The notes: generated from the letters alone by a model not told the origin. Shown: positions 26,795-35,303, numbered from the stretch's first letter. The stretch is 64,000 nt of DNA from Myxococcus stipitatus (GCF_021412625.1 NZ_JAKCFI010000012.1:177147-241146), one strand, 5' to 3'. A program made the numbers and translations.

Positions 26795-27147
26795 GCGTCC
26801 GGCGGGCGCAGCCGCACCCACGTCGCGCCCCAGCCACCGTCGCGCTCGGAGGCGGAGTGGAACGACTCCACCTCCGGCAGCCGCGGGAGCAGCGTCTGCA
26901 CCGTGCGCCGCAGCGCGCCGGTGCCCTTGCCGTGGATGATGCGCACGTCGAGCAGGCCCTTCTGACGGCAGGCCCAGAGGTACTCGACGACCAGCTCCTT
27001 CACGTCCTGGGGGCGGAACGGGTGCAGGTCCAGCGTGCCGTCGATCGGCAGCTCGACGACCTCGTCCTCATCGGGCGGGGGGGCTTCCCCCTCCGGGGGC
27101 AACGGCGGTTCGTCCAGCCGCTGGGGTGGCAGGCGCCTGGGGCTCAT
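26776..27147 (-). CDS. Smr domain protein (123 aa)
   Basis: A Pro/Glu-rich head is followed by an Smr domain with DLHPFRPQDVKELV and IIHGKGTGALRRTV, the two signature motifs. Smr domains bind or nick nucleic acids; short forms like this one occur widely and act in ribosome rescue or repair. ATG at 27147 is preferred since GGAGAG lies 8 bases before it. The start falls inside the preceding coiled-coil gene (80-base overlap), and the end overlaps the SNF2 gene. Confidence 0.85.
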   Translation of the reverse strand: MSPRRLPPQRLDEPPLPPEGEAPPPDEDEVVELPIDGTLDLHPFRPQDVKELVVEYLWACRQKGLLDVRIIHGKGTGALRRTVQTLLPRLPEVESFHSASERDGGWGATWVRLRPPDAQESQK

Positions 27148-27382
27148 GCGTCCACTCTCCGGACTCGCGCTTGCGCTGCTCCGCCTCCAGGCGGCGGCGC
27201 TCGCGCGCCTGCTGGTACTGGGCACGCAGCGACGCCACCTCGTTCTTCAGCGCCTTCAGGTTCTTGCCCAGGTCCTCCGCCGCCGCGGTGTCGCGACGCT
27301 CGTCCACGCGCTCTCCCCGCGCGCCAGCCCCACCGGCTGTCATCATCTGGACCATCAGCGCTGCCACGGTGACGGACATCAT
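27068..27382 (-). CDS. Small hypothetical protein with one membrane helix and coiled coil
   Basis: About 104 residues: a short hydrophobic N-terminus (MMSVTVAALMVQMM), then a charged coiled-coil stretch EDLGKNLKALKNEVASLRAQYQQARERRRLEAEQ, of which each part is helical, and a Pro-rich tail. No family was recognised. A start at 27379, 27382 or TTG 27400 is possible; none has a clear ribosome site. The last 80 bases double as the 5' end of the Smr gene. The coiled-coil content argues for a real protein, but the overlap lowers confidence in the tail. Confidence 0.5.
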   Translation of the reverse strand: MMSVTVAALMVQMMTAGGAGARGERVDERRDTAAAEDLGKNLKALKNEVASLRAQYQQARERRRLEAEQRKRESGEWTHEPQAPATPAAGRTAVAPGGGSPPAR

Positions 27383-27426
27383 GCCCAAACAGGTAAGCAA
27401 GACTCATGCACGGAGGCAAGTCCCGT

Positions 27427-28482
27427 TCACGAGGTGACGCTCCCTTGGTGCCCCCCCGTCGTTCTGCTCGCGACAATGCGTTCAGCCAGTCTGACGGCGG
27501 ACAGCGGCGCGCTTCCCTCCGCTTTGTTGTTGATGGTGACGAAGATGGGGCGCTCGCGACGCACGGCGGCGAGGCACGCGCGGGACAGCGTCTCCCGGGT
27601 GGGGAGGTCCTCGTCCACGAGCTTGTCGAAGGGCGCGTAGCGGGCGCGGGCCTCCTCGTAGCCGATGTCCGGCGGCAGCATCCACCGCACCACCAGCGCT
27701 CGCGCCTCCAGCGCCCGCGTCCTCCGGGCCTGCACACCCATGGGCGGCATGTGCGCCCACACCGCCAGCACGGGACACGCGCCCACATCCGCGAGCGCCT
27801 GCGCGAAGCCCTCCGTGAGGAGCTCCTCGTTGCGCACCTCGACGGCGTACAGCGGCCCCTTGGGGAGCGCGGCGAGGAAGCCATGGAGCCGCTCCACGAA
27901 GCGCGCGGCGCCGCCCAGCACCTGGGGGTCCTGCGGGGGAAATTGGAAGACGAGCGGACCGCCCTTGTCGCCCAGCCCCTCGACGAAGGGCCGCACCACG
28001 GACTCCTCGGCGTAGGCCGCGTGGAGAAAGCGGTCGTTGAGCTGCCCCCGCTGGGCGCCATAGCGCTCGTGCATGGGGAAGCGCGCCAGGGTGCAGACCT
28101 CGTGGGCCTTCACCAGGAAGCGGAAGTGCTCCGGCACCTGCGCGGCGTAGTCGGCGAAGGCGCCGGCGGAGATGGGGCCGTAGAAGGTACGGTCGATGCC
28201 CACCGTGCGCAGCACGGGGTGGCGTGAGTACGCGGCCAGGCCCTCGCGCGCGAGCTGGGACGCGGCGGCCTCGTGGTCGTACACGAGCCCCGTCCATCCG
28301 GGGAACGTCCACGACGAGGTGCCCAGGTAGATGCCCGTGGGCAGCTCGCGTCCGAGCGTGACGAGGGACTCCGGCTGGGCAGCGGGCTCCACGGGCTGGG
28401 AACGCGCGCGCGCCCGGGTCGGCGCTTCCACTGGCGCGCCCGTGAAGAGGTCGAGCTGTGAAGGTCCCCGCTGCTGGCCCAT
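27427..28482 (-). CDS. DUF72 family protein (351 aa)
   Basis: The motif GIYLGTSSWTFPGWTGLVY, VGIDRTFYGPISAGAFADYA and FRFLVKAHEV are typical of DUF72, a TIM-barrel-like family of unknown activity. It ends with FVTINNKAEGSAPLSA, also family-typical. A 40-residue Pro/Ala-rich N-terminal extension precedes the domain. ATG at 28482 has GGGAGA about 7 bases upstream. It is probably a cytoplasmic hydrolase-like protein, but no substrate is known. Confidence 0.88.
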   Translation of the reverse strand: MGQQRGPSQLDLFTGAPVEAPTRARARSQPVEPAAQPESLVTLGRELPTGIYLGTSSWTFPGWTGLVYDHEAAASQLAREGLAAYSRHPVLRTVGIDRTFYGPISAGAFADYAAQVPEHFRFLVKAHEVCTLARFPMHERYGAQRGQLNDRFLHAAYAEESVVRPFVEGLGDKGGPLVFQFPPQDPQVLGGAARFVERLHGFLAALPKGPLYAVEVRNEELLTEGFAQALADVGACPVLAVWAHMPPMGVQARRTRALEARALVVRWMLPPDIGYEEARARYAPFDKLVDEDLPTRETLSRACLAAVRRERPIFVTINNKAEGSAPLSAVRLAERIVASRTTGGHQGSVTS

Positions 28483-28609
28483 CGGACATCTCCCGCGTCC
28501 CGACGACACCGCATGCGGGTGCCGCGCATCGCTCGGGCATAACGCCCGACCACACAGGATTCAGGAGGTTGCCCCAGAAGGCGGGGACGACCCAAGAGGT
28601 ATGTCTCCC

Positions 28610-29251
28610 CTACAGGCAGCCGAGCTCCATGCCCCGCAGGACGGCGCGGGTGCGGTCCCTCACGCCCAGCTTGGACAGGATGCTGGAGGTCTGGTTCTTC
28701 ACCGTGCCCTCGGCGGTGCCGAGCGCGTCGGCGATCTCCCGGTTGGACAACCCCCGGGCGATGAGCCGCAGCACCTCCAGTTCGCGGCGGGTGAGGCCCT
28801 CGGGGAGCTCCGCGTGGGGGAAGTCCCGGGGCAGCTCCGCGAGGCCGCGCGCCACGCGCTCCGCGACGCCTGGCGGCAGCAGCGTCTGCCCCGCGTGCAC
28901 GCGGCGGATGGCGTCCGCGAGCTCCTCGAGGGACACGTCCTTGAGGAGGAAGCCCTGCACGCCCGCGCGCAGCGCCTCGATGATGGCGGCGTCCTCGTCG
29001 AAGGTGGTGAGCAGCACCACGCGGCGGTGGGGCGCGTCGCGGCGCAGCGCGCGCAGGGCCTCCAGGCCCGTCATGCGCGGCATGCGCACGTCCATCAGCA
29101 CCACGTCCGGGTCCAGCTCCGCGACCTTGCGCAGGGCCTCTTCCCCATCCACCGCCTCGCCCACCACGCGCAGGTCGGGGGTGAGGTCCAGCAGGCTTCG
29201 CAGGCCCTGCCTCACCAGGGCGTGGTCATCCGCCAGCACGAGTCGAATCAT
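28610..29251 (-). CDS. NarL/LuxR-type response regulator (213 aa)
   Basis: A receiver domain with DD pair at 8-9, phospho-acceptor Asp54 and the KD pair in GFLLKDVS, joined to a LuxR helix-turn-helix (LTRRELEVLRLIARGLSNREIADALGT, about 150-205, quoted in part). It is a DNA-binding regulator. Its ATG overlaps the stop of the histidine-kinase gene (ATGA), so the two form a two-component pair. Target genes are not evident; the divergent membrane-protein gene at 30542 is the nearest candidate. Confidence 0.93.
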   Translation of the reverse strand: MIRLVLADDHALVRQGLRSLLDLTPDLRVVGEAVDGEEALRKVAELDPDVVLMDVRMPRMTGLEALRALRRDAPHRRVVLLTTFDEDAAIIEALRAGVQGFLLKDVSLEELADAIRRVHAGQTLLPPGVAERVARGLAELPRDFPHAELPEGLTRRELEVLRLIARGLSNREIADALGTAEGTVKNQTSSILSKLGVRDRTRAVLRGMELGCL

Positions 29252-30417
29252 GAGTCAGTCCTCACCGTGGCGGGGAGCCAGGCCTCCAGCTCCCACCCCC
29301 GCCCCGCCTCCGCGCGCCAGGCCACGTCCCCGCCCAGGCGGGTGAAGCGCTCGCGCATGCCCGTCAGCCCCGCGCCCGGCGTGGGAGACGCCGCGCCCCT
29401 GCCGTCGTCCCGCGTGACGACCCGCACGCCCCCGGCCTGGGTGGGCTCGACGCGGATCCACAACCGCGTGGCGCGCGCGTGGCGCAGCGTGTTCGTGAGG
29501 ACCTCCTGGACACAGCGGATGAGCGAATGGGTCGCGTCGGTCGAGGCGAGCGCGAGGTCCTCCGGGACGTCGAGGTGGACGGTCAGCCCGGGAGCGTTCG
29601 CGGCGAGGGAGCGGAGCGAGGCCAGCAGCGGAGGTGGCGTGTCACGCAGGGCCGACACCGTCTCGCGCACCTCGGAGAGCAGCGTCCGCGCGGCCTCGCG
29701 GGCGCGCCGCAGGTGCTCGGCGGAGGGCGTGTCCTTCGCGGTGTACGCGGCGGCCTCCAGGTTGAGGGAGAGGGCGGTGAGGTGGTGGCCGAGCGAGTCG
29801 TGCAGCTCGCGCGCGATGCGCAGCCGCTCCCCTTCCCGCTCGCGGGAGGCCAGCAGCACCTGCGTCGACTGCAGCTCCGCGTGGAGCCGGGCCAGCTCCC
29901 GTCGCGCCTGGGCCTCTCGCACCATGACGACGGCCGAGGCCAGGGTGAACCCCTGGAAGCCGATGAAGATGAGCCCCTGGACCAGGGCATAGGCGAAGGA
30001 GTGGATGACCAGGTAGACCAGCACGAGCGCCACGGACTGGGCGGCCACCCAGAGCACCGCGCGCCGCTGGGGGAGCAGCTCGGGCGCCTGGGCGGCGACG
30101 ATGGCGAGCAACGCGCCGTCCACGCCCGTGCGGCTGGTCGCCACGACGACGAGCCCCGTGAGCGACTGGACCGCCAGCGCGGGTACGCTGCCGTCATCCT
30201 CCGCGACGGCGTTGCGGCAGTAGGCCACGCCGAAGCCGAGGAACGCGACCAGCCAGAGCAGCGACGTGGGGGACTGGAGCGGAAAGCCACCGCGCACGAG
30301 CGCCTCGGCGTGGGGCGAGCCGACGACGCCCCAGGTCAGCAACCCGGCCACCAGCAACAGTCGCCGGGTGGAGGGGGATTTCGCCGCGCCGTGCCTCTGG
30401 GCCATGTGACGCAGCAT
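29248..30417 (-). CDS. NarL-type sensor histidine kinase (about 389 aa)
   Basis: The N-terminal half has about five hydrophobic helices and no recognisable periplasmic sensor. After a coiled coil (about 165-200) comes the HisKA_3 dimerisation motif LRIARELHDSLGHHL with His206, then the ATPase domain with EVLTNTLRHARATRLWI and DGRGA...GAGLTGMRERF. It phosphorylates the overlapping LuxR-type regulator. Starts at 30417 or 30405 are both possible, with no clear ribosome site. The membrane topology suggests sensing within the membrane. Confidence 0.9.
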   Translation of the reverse strand: MLRHMAQRHGAAKSPSTRRLLLVAGLLTWGVVGSPHAEALVRGGFPLQSPTSLLWLVAFLGFGVAYCRNAVAEDDGSVPALAVQSLTGLVVVATSRTGVDGALLAIVAAQAPELLPQRRAVLWVAAQSVALVLVYLVIHSFAYALVQGLIFIGFQGFTLASAVVMVREAQARRELARLHAELQSTQVLLASREREGERLRIARELHDSLGHHLTALSLNLEAAAYTAKDTPSAEHLRRAREAARTLLSEVRETVSALRDTPPPLLASLRSLAANAPGLTVHLDVPEDLALASTDATHSLIRCVQEVLTNTLRHARATRLWIRVEPTQAGGVRVVTRDDGRGAASPTPGAGLTGMRERFTRLGGDVAWRAEAGRGWELEAWLPATVRTDS

Positions 30418-30541
30418 AGGCGCCCGGGGGCCCGGTGGCATGTGCCGGAAGTCATAGGGACGCGGTGTGACTTCCCGCAGATGTGGGCCCTCGCGGGCTT
30501 GCGTACCTTGCTCCCCGACTCGTCGCTCGTCGGAGGCACAC

Positions 30542-31252
30542 ATGACGTTCAACTCCTTCATCCGTTCGCTCCACATCGCCGCCGGTGTCGTCGCCTTCAT
30601 CACGCTCTGGCTGCCCCTGGTGGCCCGGAAGGGGGGCACGCTGCACCGGCGCGTGGGCTGGGTGTACGTGGGCGCCATGGGCGTCATCGCGCTCACGGCC
30701 CTGCTCCTGTCGGGGACGCGGTTCGTCCTGGAGCCGGCGGAGCGCGCCATCGCCCTCTTCTTCGTCTCGCTGAGCGTGCAGACCGCGGCGGCGGCCTCGT
30801 TCGGGGTCCGGGTGCTGCGCGCGAAGCAGCGCACCACCGCGCACCGGAGCCTCTACGACCTGGGCATCGCCGGCCTCACGCTGTGCACGGGGCTCGTCAC
30901 GTTGGCCTGGGGCGTGGCGATGAACGCGCCGCTGCTGTGGGGCTTCGCGCCGGTCGGCATCTTCGTGGGCGCGTCGACCCTGTACTACTGGCGGACGCCT
31001 CCCAGGGAGCGCATGCACTGGTGGATCCAGCACATGGGCGCCATGGTGACGTCGGGCATCGGCACGATCACCGCGGTCCTCGTGGTGAACGCCAGGCACC
31101 TGGGCATCGAGGGCATGCAGCTCGCCGTGTTCCTCGGTCCCGCGGTGGTCGGCGTCACGGGACTGCGCCTCTGGGTGCGCTACTACCGCCAGAAGTTCTC
31201 GCCTCCGTCCAAGCCGGTCGCGAGCGTGTCCCTGCCCGTCGCCGGGCGCTGA
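30542..31252 (+). CDS. DUF2306-like multi-pass membrane protein (236 aa)
   Basis: Begins with a HIAAGVVAFITLWLPL helix and the motif RRVGWVYVGAMG, typical of DUF2306-like membrane proteins. Seven or so hydrophobic segments follow, and the C-terminus is basic and cytoplasmic. GGAGG lies 7 bases upstream of the ATG. The function of the family is unknown. It is divergent from the two-component pair (124 bases), which might control it. Confidence 0.72.
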   Translation: MTFNSFIRSLHIAAGVVAFITLWLPLVARKGGTLHRRVGWVYVGAMGVIALTALLLSGTRFVLEPAERAIALFFVSLSVQTAAAASFGVRVLRAKQRTTAHRSLYDLGIAGLTLCTGLVTLAWGVAMNAPLLWGFAPVGIFVGASTLYYWRTPPRERMHWWIQHMGAMVTSGIGTITAVLVVNARHLGIEGMQLAVFLGPAVVGVTGLRLWVRYYRQKFSPPSKPVASVSLPVAGR

Positions 31253-31289
31253 GGGAACACGTCCATTGGCCCAGTGACATTCAGCAGGT

Positions 31290-31310
31290 CTGGCCCTCCT
31301 GGAGGGCCAG
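31290..31310 (+). terminator. Hairpin after the DUF2306-like gene
   Basis: CTGGCCCT-N5-AGGGCCAG, a perfect 8-bp stem, 37 bases after the stop. No T-run follows, so it may be a weak terminator or a transcript-stabilising hairpin. Confidence 0.45.
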
Positions 31311-31358
31311 CTTGGGCGCATCCTGACGGCGAACCTCGACCTTCCGACGAGCGCCCTC

Positions 31359-31802
31359 ATGAATCACGCCCCACCCGCCGAGCCGACAACCTCCGTCCAT
31401 CCCAGGAAGCCCCACCCGCTCCACGAGCTGTCCCTCGTCTTCGCGCGCTTCGCGCTCGCGGCGGCGTTCCTGTCCGCGGTCGCCAGCCGCTTCGGACTCT
31501 GGAAGGGCAGCCCCGGCCTCGACACCTTCGAGGGCTTCACGCGCTACACGGCCGAGGTGCTCGCCTTCATGCCCGCGTCGAGCATCCCGCTGTTCGCCTG
31601 GGCCGCGACCACCGCGGAGGTGCTGCTGGGCATCGCCCTGCTCCTGGGAGTCTGGCCGCGCCGGGTGGCGCTCGCGAGCGCCCTGCTCCTGGCGACGTTC
31701 GGCACGGCCATGGCCGTCTCCCAGGGGCTCAAGTCACCGCTGGACTATTCGGTGTTCTCGGCGTGCGCCTGCGCGCTGCTGCTCGCGCGAGCACACGATT
31801 AG
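31359..31802 (+). CDS. DoxX-family small membrane protein (147 aa)
   Basis: Four hydrophobic helices with the DoxX-like pattern: FARFALAAAFLSAVASRFG, AATTAEVLLGIALLLGVWP and ASALLLATFGTAMAVSQG. A polar 25-residue head precedes the first helix. DoxX-type proteins are linked to thiol or quinol redox and sulfur metabolism; the exact role here is unknown. The stop overlaps the end of the convergent secreted-protein gene by 4 bases. Confidence 0.75.
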   Translation: MNHAPPAEPTTSVHPRKPHPLHELSLVFARFALAAAFLSAVASRFGLWKGSPGLDTFEGFTRYTAEVLAFMPASSIPLFAWAATTAEVLLGIALLLGVWPRRVALASALLLATFGTAMAVSQGLKSPLDYSVFSACACALLLARAHD

Positions 31803-32545
31803 AACCTCGACCAGGCGCGGACCTTCGGACACGCCACGTCCGTGGCCAGGGAATCCATCGACTCGAGCAGGATGTTGCTGGCGTTCGCGACGCTGACGCC
31901 CATCACCGCGTCGAGGGTGCGCCTCACCCGCGTGTCCAGGCGCGGGCCGTGCTCGGAGAGGATTCGCGCGAGGGCCGCGTCCCAGACCTCCTTCGTGGGA
32001 CGCGCATCGCCAGGGATGGCGGAGGCCACCGCCTGGCAGAGCGTCGCGAAGCTCTCGTGGATGCGCGCGAGCGCCGCCTTCCGCTCCGCCTCCGTGGAAC
32101 GGAAGCGGGCCCACACCGACACCTCCACGGACTGCTCCCCGACCGGGGGAGGAAAGGTCCACTGCTCCGCCAGCGCCCGGGCACAGGATGGCTCGATGAA
32201 GGCTCCACGCACGTCCATCGTCGACTGGTAGGAGTTGAGCTTCGCGACCTTGCCGTTGGCATCCACGGTGAACCGGAGCAAGAGCCGGTCATCCGCATCC
32301 GCGGAGGCGTTCCACGGAACGGAGCGCGCGGGAGAACCCGCCTGCTTGGACTCGGCGACGAGTCGTAGACAGCCCGCCAGGGCCTGGCGCTGCCCCTCGA
32401 AGACCCGGCGAACCGCATCCGGGGCGAGCCCCGGCGTCGTCTCCACGCGCTCGGCGGCGGAGACCTCCGACGCGAGGGCACCGAGGAACGAGCCGAGCAA
32501 CACGAACGACACGGCGAGACGTCGAAGGTCCACGAACCGGGGCAT
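31799..32545 (-). CDS. Secreted AgmX/TonB-C-like protein, tandem paralogue A (248 aa)
   Basis: A signal peptide ends near residue 30 (ASEVSA). The body has an AgmX/TonB C-terminal-like pattern: GQRQALAGC, LRFTVDANGKVAKLNSY, then EPSCARALAEQWTFP, with paired cysteines. A second, helical half follows. It aligns without gaps to the next gene upstream, also 248 residues, so the two arose by tandem duplication. No ligand or partner is known; the adjacent genes give no clue. Probably periplasmic. Confidence 0.72.
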   Translation of the reverse strand: MPRFVDLRRLAVSFVLLGSFLGALASEVSAAERVETTPGLAPDAVRRVFEGQRQALAGCLRLVAESKQAGSPARSVPWNASADADDRLLLRFTVDANGKVAKLNSYQSTMDVRGAFIEPSCARALAEQWTFPPPVGEQSVEVSVWARFRSTEAERKAALARIHESFATLCQAVASAIPGDARPTKEVWDAALARILSEHGPRLDTRVRRTLDAVMGVSVANASNILLESMDSLATDVACPKVRAWSRF

Positions 32546-32701
32546 GCCTCACACCATAGCCGGGTGGAGGGCGCGAGCCGAACGTCGGAGTCGCGCGACC
32601 GCGACGTCCGGGCCTCGACGATGCCCCTGGAGCCCGGACCACCTGTTTCGGGCCACCCGACGCGTACAGGCGCACCAGCTTGGAGCCCCTGGAGACAGGG
32701 C

Positions 32702-33448
32702 CTAGTGCCTCGCCCAGGCGCGGAGCTTCGGGCAGTCCACGTTCGCGACCAGCTCCTCCATCGCGCTGACCAGGATGGTGCTGGCATCCGACACGTTGAC
32801 GCCTCTCACCGCGTCGATGCTGTTGTTCACGGACCAATGCAGACTCGTGCCTCGCTCGGAGACGAGTCTGGCGAGGGTGGCGGTCCACACCTCCCGCGAG
32901 GGCTCCGCGCCATCCGGGGTCGCGGAGGACACGGCCTTGCAAAGCGCCGTGAAGCCCTCGTGGATGCTCGCGAGCGCCGCCTTCCGCTCGGCCTCGGTGG
33001 AACGGTAGCGAGCCCACACCGACACCTCCACCACCTCCACCCCCGTCAACGCGGGGAAGGTCCACTGCTCCGCCACCCTCTCGGCGCAGTGCGACAGGAG
33101 GAACACGCCGCGCACCTCCATCGTCGACTGGTAGGAGTTGGGCCTCGCCACCTTCCCGTTCGCGCCAATCTTGAAGCGGAACAAGACCCGGTCATCCGCG
33201 TCCACGGGCTCCTTCCAGGGGACGAACCGCATGGGCGCGCCCTCCCGCTGGACCTCGGAGACCAGGCGCATGCACCGGGACAATGCCTGGCGCTGCCCAT
33301 CGAAGACGCGACGCACGACCTCGGGAGACACTCCCGGCGTCGTCTCGACGCGCTCCGCGGCGGAGACCTCCGCCGCCTGGGCGGACAGACACGAGAACGT
33401 CAGCACGAACAACGAGGCGAGGCATCGAAGGTCGGAAGTTCCAGGCAT
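32702..33448 (-). CDS. Secreted AgmX/TonB-C-like protein, tandem paralogue B (248 aa)
   Basis: Same plan as paralogue A: a signal peptide (ends near AQAAEVSA), DGQRQALSRC, FRFKIGANGKVARPNSY, SHCAERVAEQWTFP and a helical second half with WARYRSTEAERKAALASIHE. Identity to A is well above half by eye and there are no gaps, so both are probably functional. ATG at 33448 sits just before the signal peptide; longer in-frame starts upstream have no support. The gap to paralogue A is 156 bases, enough for a second promoter. Confidence 0.72.
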   Translation of the reverse strand: MPGTSDLRCLASLFVLTFSCLSAQAAEVSAAERVETTPGVSPEVVRRVFDGQRQALSRCMRLVSEVQREGAPMRFVPWKEPVDADDRVLFRFKIGANGKVARPNSYQSTMEVRGVFLLSHCAERVAEQWTFPALTGVEVVEVSVWARYRSTEAERKAALASIHEGFTALCKAVSSATPDGAEPSREVWTATLARLVSERGTSLHWSVNNSIDAVRGVNVSDASTILVSAMEELVANVDCPKLRAWARH

Positions 33449-33590
33449 GTCCCACACGATATCCGGAACGAGAACGAACTCCCGAAACCTTGTGTTGAAA
33501 CAGTCGAGCTCCCCGCTGGCGGCTCCGCGACGCCTCGATTCACGCCATGATATGACAACAGCAACACCCCGCAGTCCCGAGGCCAGCTCC

Positions 33591-33977
33591 ATGAGACTTC
33601 CGATGGCGGTGATGATGACGTGCGCGGCGCTCTTCTTCCTGGGCTGTGGCGCCCCCGAGACCGACGACAGCCCCGCCCCCGTCAGCGAGGACGACAGGGG
33701 CGTCACCCAGTTCGGGACCTGCACGGCGCTCTGCAACGGGGCGGCGTCGGTTTCGTGCAGCGGCACGACGTGCTCCTCGACGGATGGCCAGGGCGTCACG
33801 TGTGACGGCGTCTTCAAGGCCTGCGCGTGCAGCGGCCTGCCCCTGTGCGCCCAGTACGCCGGGAAGAGCTGTTCGCCGCTCTACAGCCGGCTGGCCTGCT
33901 GCAACAACAACAATCCCGACGAGCTGGTCTGCTCCACCAACGGGGTCTCGGGCGCGCTGACGTGGCTGTTCTGGTGA
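33591..33977 (+). CDS. Cys-rich lipoprotein (128 aa)
   Basis: A lipoprotein signal ends at Cys19 (FFLGC). The mature part holds 12 further cysteines in about 100 residues (CTALC, SCSG, CACSG, ACC), a pattern of disulfide-bonded small secreted proteins. No family was recognised. GAGG lies 8 bases before the ATG at 33591; an upstream ATG at 33552 would bury the signal. It is divergent from paralogue B. Such lipoproteins are common in myxobacteria and generally of unknown role. Confidence 0.7.
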   Translation: MRLPMAVMMTCAALFFLGCGAPETDDSPAPVSEDDRGVTQFGTCTALCNGAASVSCSGTTCSSTDGQGVTCDGVFKACACSGLPLCAQYAGKSCSPLYSRLACCNNNNPDELVCSTNGVSGALTWLFW

Positions 33978-34026
33978 ACCACCGCGAAGACTGACGCCGG
34001 TCAGGACACGTCGCCCGCTCTGGGGC

Positions 34027-34401
34027 TCACGGCACCGGAGCGGGTGCCTTCACCAACCACAGACGCCTCAGTCCCCAGGCATACGACGCGACGAAGACCC
34101 CGAACGTCACCGCCGACCAGGTCAGCATCTCCTCGTGGCGGAGCGCTTCACCGTGATAGGCGCCCCCGGCGCACAGGGCCAAGGCCCCGAGGGCGGGGAG
34201 CGCGCAGAGCAGCAACACGAAGAGCCAGGCGAGCGCGGCCCCGTAGCCGCGGACGATGGCCCCCGCGAGGAACGCGACGAGGGCCAGCAGGTAGATGGGC
34301 GGCAGGAACACGAACATCCCCAGCGGGCACATGTCGCTCGCCCAGGCGGGAGTCGCCAGCAGGAACACCAGAACGCCGTACGTCCGGGTCAGCGCACGCA
34401 T
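34027..34401 (-). CDS. Small hypothetical membrane protein (124 aa)
   Basis: A cleavable-looking N-terminal hydrophobic segment (LVFLLATPAWAS) is followed by three membrane helices (YLLALVAFLAGAIV, LAWLFVLLLCALPALGALALC, AVTFGVFVASYAWGL). No family was recognised. It is convergent with the Cys-rich lipoprotein gene and divergent from the PilA-like hybrid across 199 bases. Confidence 0.65.
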   Translation of the reverse strand: MRALTRTYGVLVFLLATPAWASDMCPLGMFVFLPPIYLLALVAFLAGAIVRGYGAALAWLFVLLLCALPALGALALCAGGAYHGEALRHEEMLTWSAVTFGVFVASYAWGLRRLWLVKAPAPVP

Positions 34402-34600
34402 CGAGACTCCTCCACTCGTGGGGGCCCCTGCCCGGGGACGGCCCGCTCCCGGACCATCGCATATCGGGACCGCGGCATGGCCTGCCCTGTATAGTCCCCC
34501 CCAGGCATCGACGTGGGGCCTGGCGCCCAGGCGTCAATCCATCGCATTCCACGAGCAGACTCGCTCGACACCCGATGACCCATCCCGAGGAGGGCGGTAG

Positions 34601-35266
34601 ATGGCACAGATGAGATGTCCCCGCTGCAAGAACCCCATCGACCTTCAGGAAAGGGCCGCTGGCCCCAACGTGACGTGTCCGACCTGTGGCAACGTCACGC
34701 CCGTCAGCCGCCCACTCAGCAAGAAGTGGATCGCCGCCATCATCGGCGCCGTGTCCCTGGTCCTGTGCTGCCCGCTCACTGGCATCATGGCCGCCATCGC
34801 CATCCCCAACTTCATCCGGTTCCAGGCACGCGCCAAGCAGGCCGAGTGCAAGACCCAGCTGAAGAGCTGGTACCTGGCCCAGCAGGCCTACCGCGCCCAG
34901 CACGAGGCCTACCAACCCCGCTTCGACGAGGTCGGCTTCTCCCCGGGCCCCGGCAATCGCTATGCGTACTACGTGAGCAACCCCGCCCAGGGCGAGCTGA
35001 CGGGCACGGCCATCTCCGCGGACGCGAAGTTCGATTCGGACGCCCTGTCGGTCGACGCGCTGCCGGAGCAGGTGACGGCGCTGCTGGGCATGTCTGGTGA
35101 ATGCCCCGACTGTGAAATCACCGCGGCGTGCGCCGGTAACGTGGACAACGACGACAAGCTCGACGTGTGGGTCATCTCGACCGGCGAGCTCCCGTTCGAG
35201 AACGAGGCGGGCCAGAAGGCGGGCCCCGGAGACCTCGCGCACGTCGTGGACGACCTCCAGCGCTGA
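34601..35266 (+). CDS. Zinc-ribbon protein with PilA-like pilin segment (221 aa)
   Basis: Residues 1-32 are a zinc ribbon (Cys6, Cys9, Cys26, Cys29). A membrane helix at 43-69 runs into AAIAIPNFIRFQARAKQAECKT and a globular tail with YLAQQAYRAQHEAY and GPGNRYAYYV. That stretch closely resembles the N-terminal helix and head of myxobacterial type IV pilin PilA. But the prepilin cleavage site (G-F-T-L-x-E) is missing and the zinc ribbon replaces the leader. It therefore cannot be a normal pilin: it is likely anchored with the ribbon in the cytoplasm and the pilin head outside. GAGG and GGAGGG lie 10-20 bases upstream. Confidence 0.78.
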   Translation: MAQMRCPRCKNPIDLQERAAGPNVTCPTCGNVTPVSRPLSKKWIAAIIGAVSLVLCCPLTGIMAAIAIPNFIRFQARAKQAECKTQLKSWYLAQQAYRAQHEAYQPRFDEVGFSPGPGNRYAYYVSNPAQGELTGTAISADAKFDSDALSVDALPEQVTALLGMSGECPDCEITAACAGNVDNDDKLDVWVISTGELPFENEAGQKAGPGDLAHVVDDLQR

Positions 35267-35276
35267 GCGACAGCCA

Positions 35277-35303
35277 CCGCCGGGAACCCTGGGGTCCCGG
35301 CGG
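35277..35303. terminator. Hairpin between convergent genes
   Basis: CCGCCGGGA-N9-TCCCGGCGG, a perfect 9-bp stem centred between the stops at 35266 and 35319. There is no T-run; it could stop transcription from both sides. Confidence 0.5.

Noticed and set aside
24424..27372. Long plus-strand frame parallel to the SNF2 gene
   Set aside because: Shadow frame (Arg/Gly/Ala-rich); the SNF2 motifs are all in the other frame.
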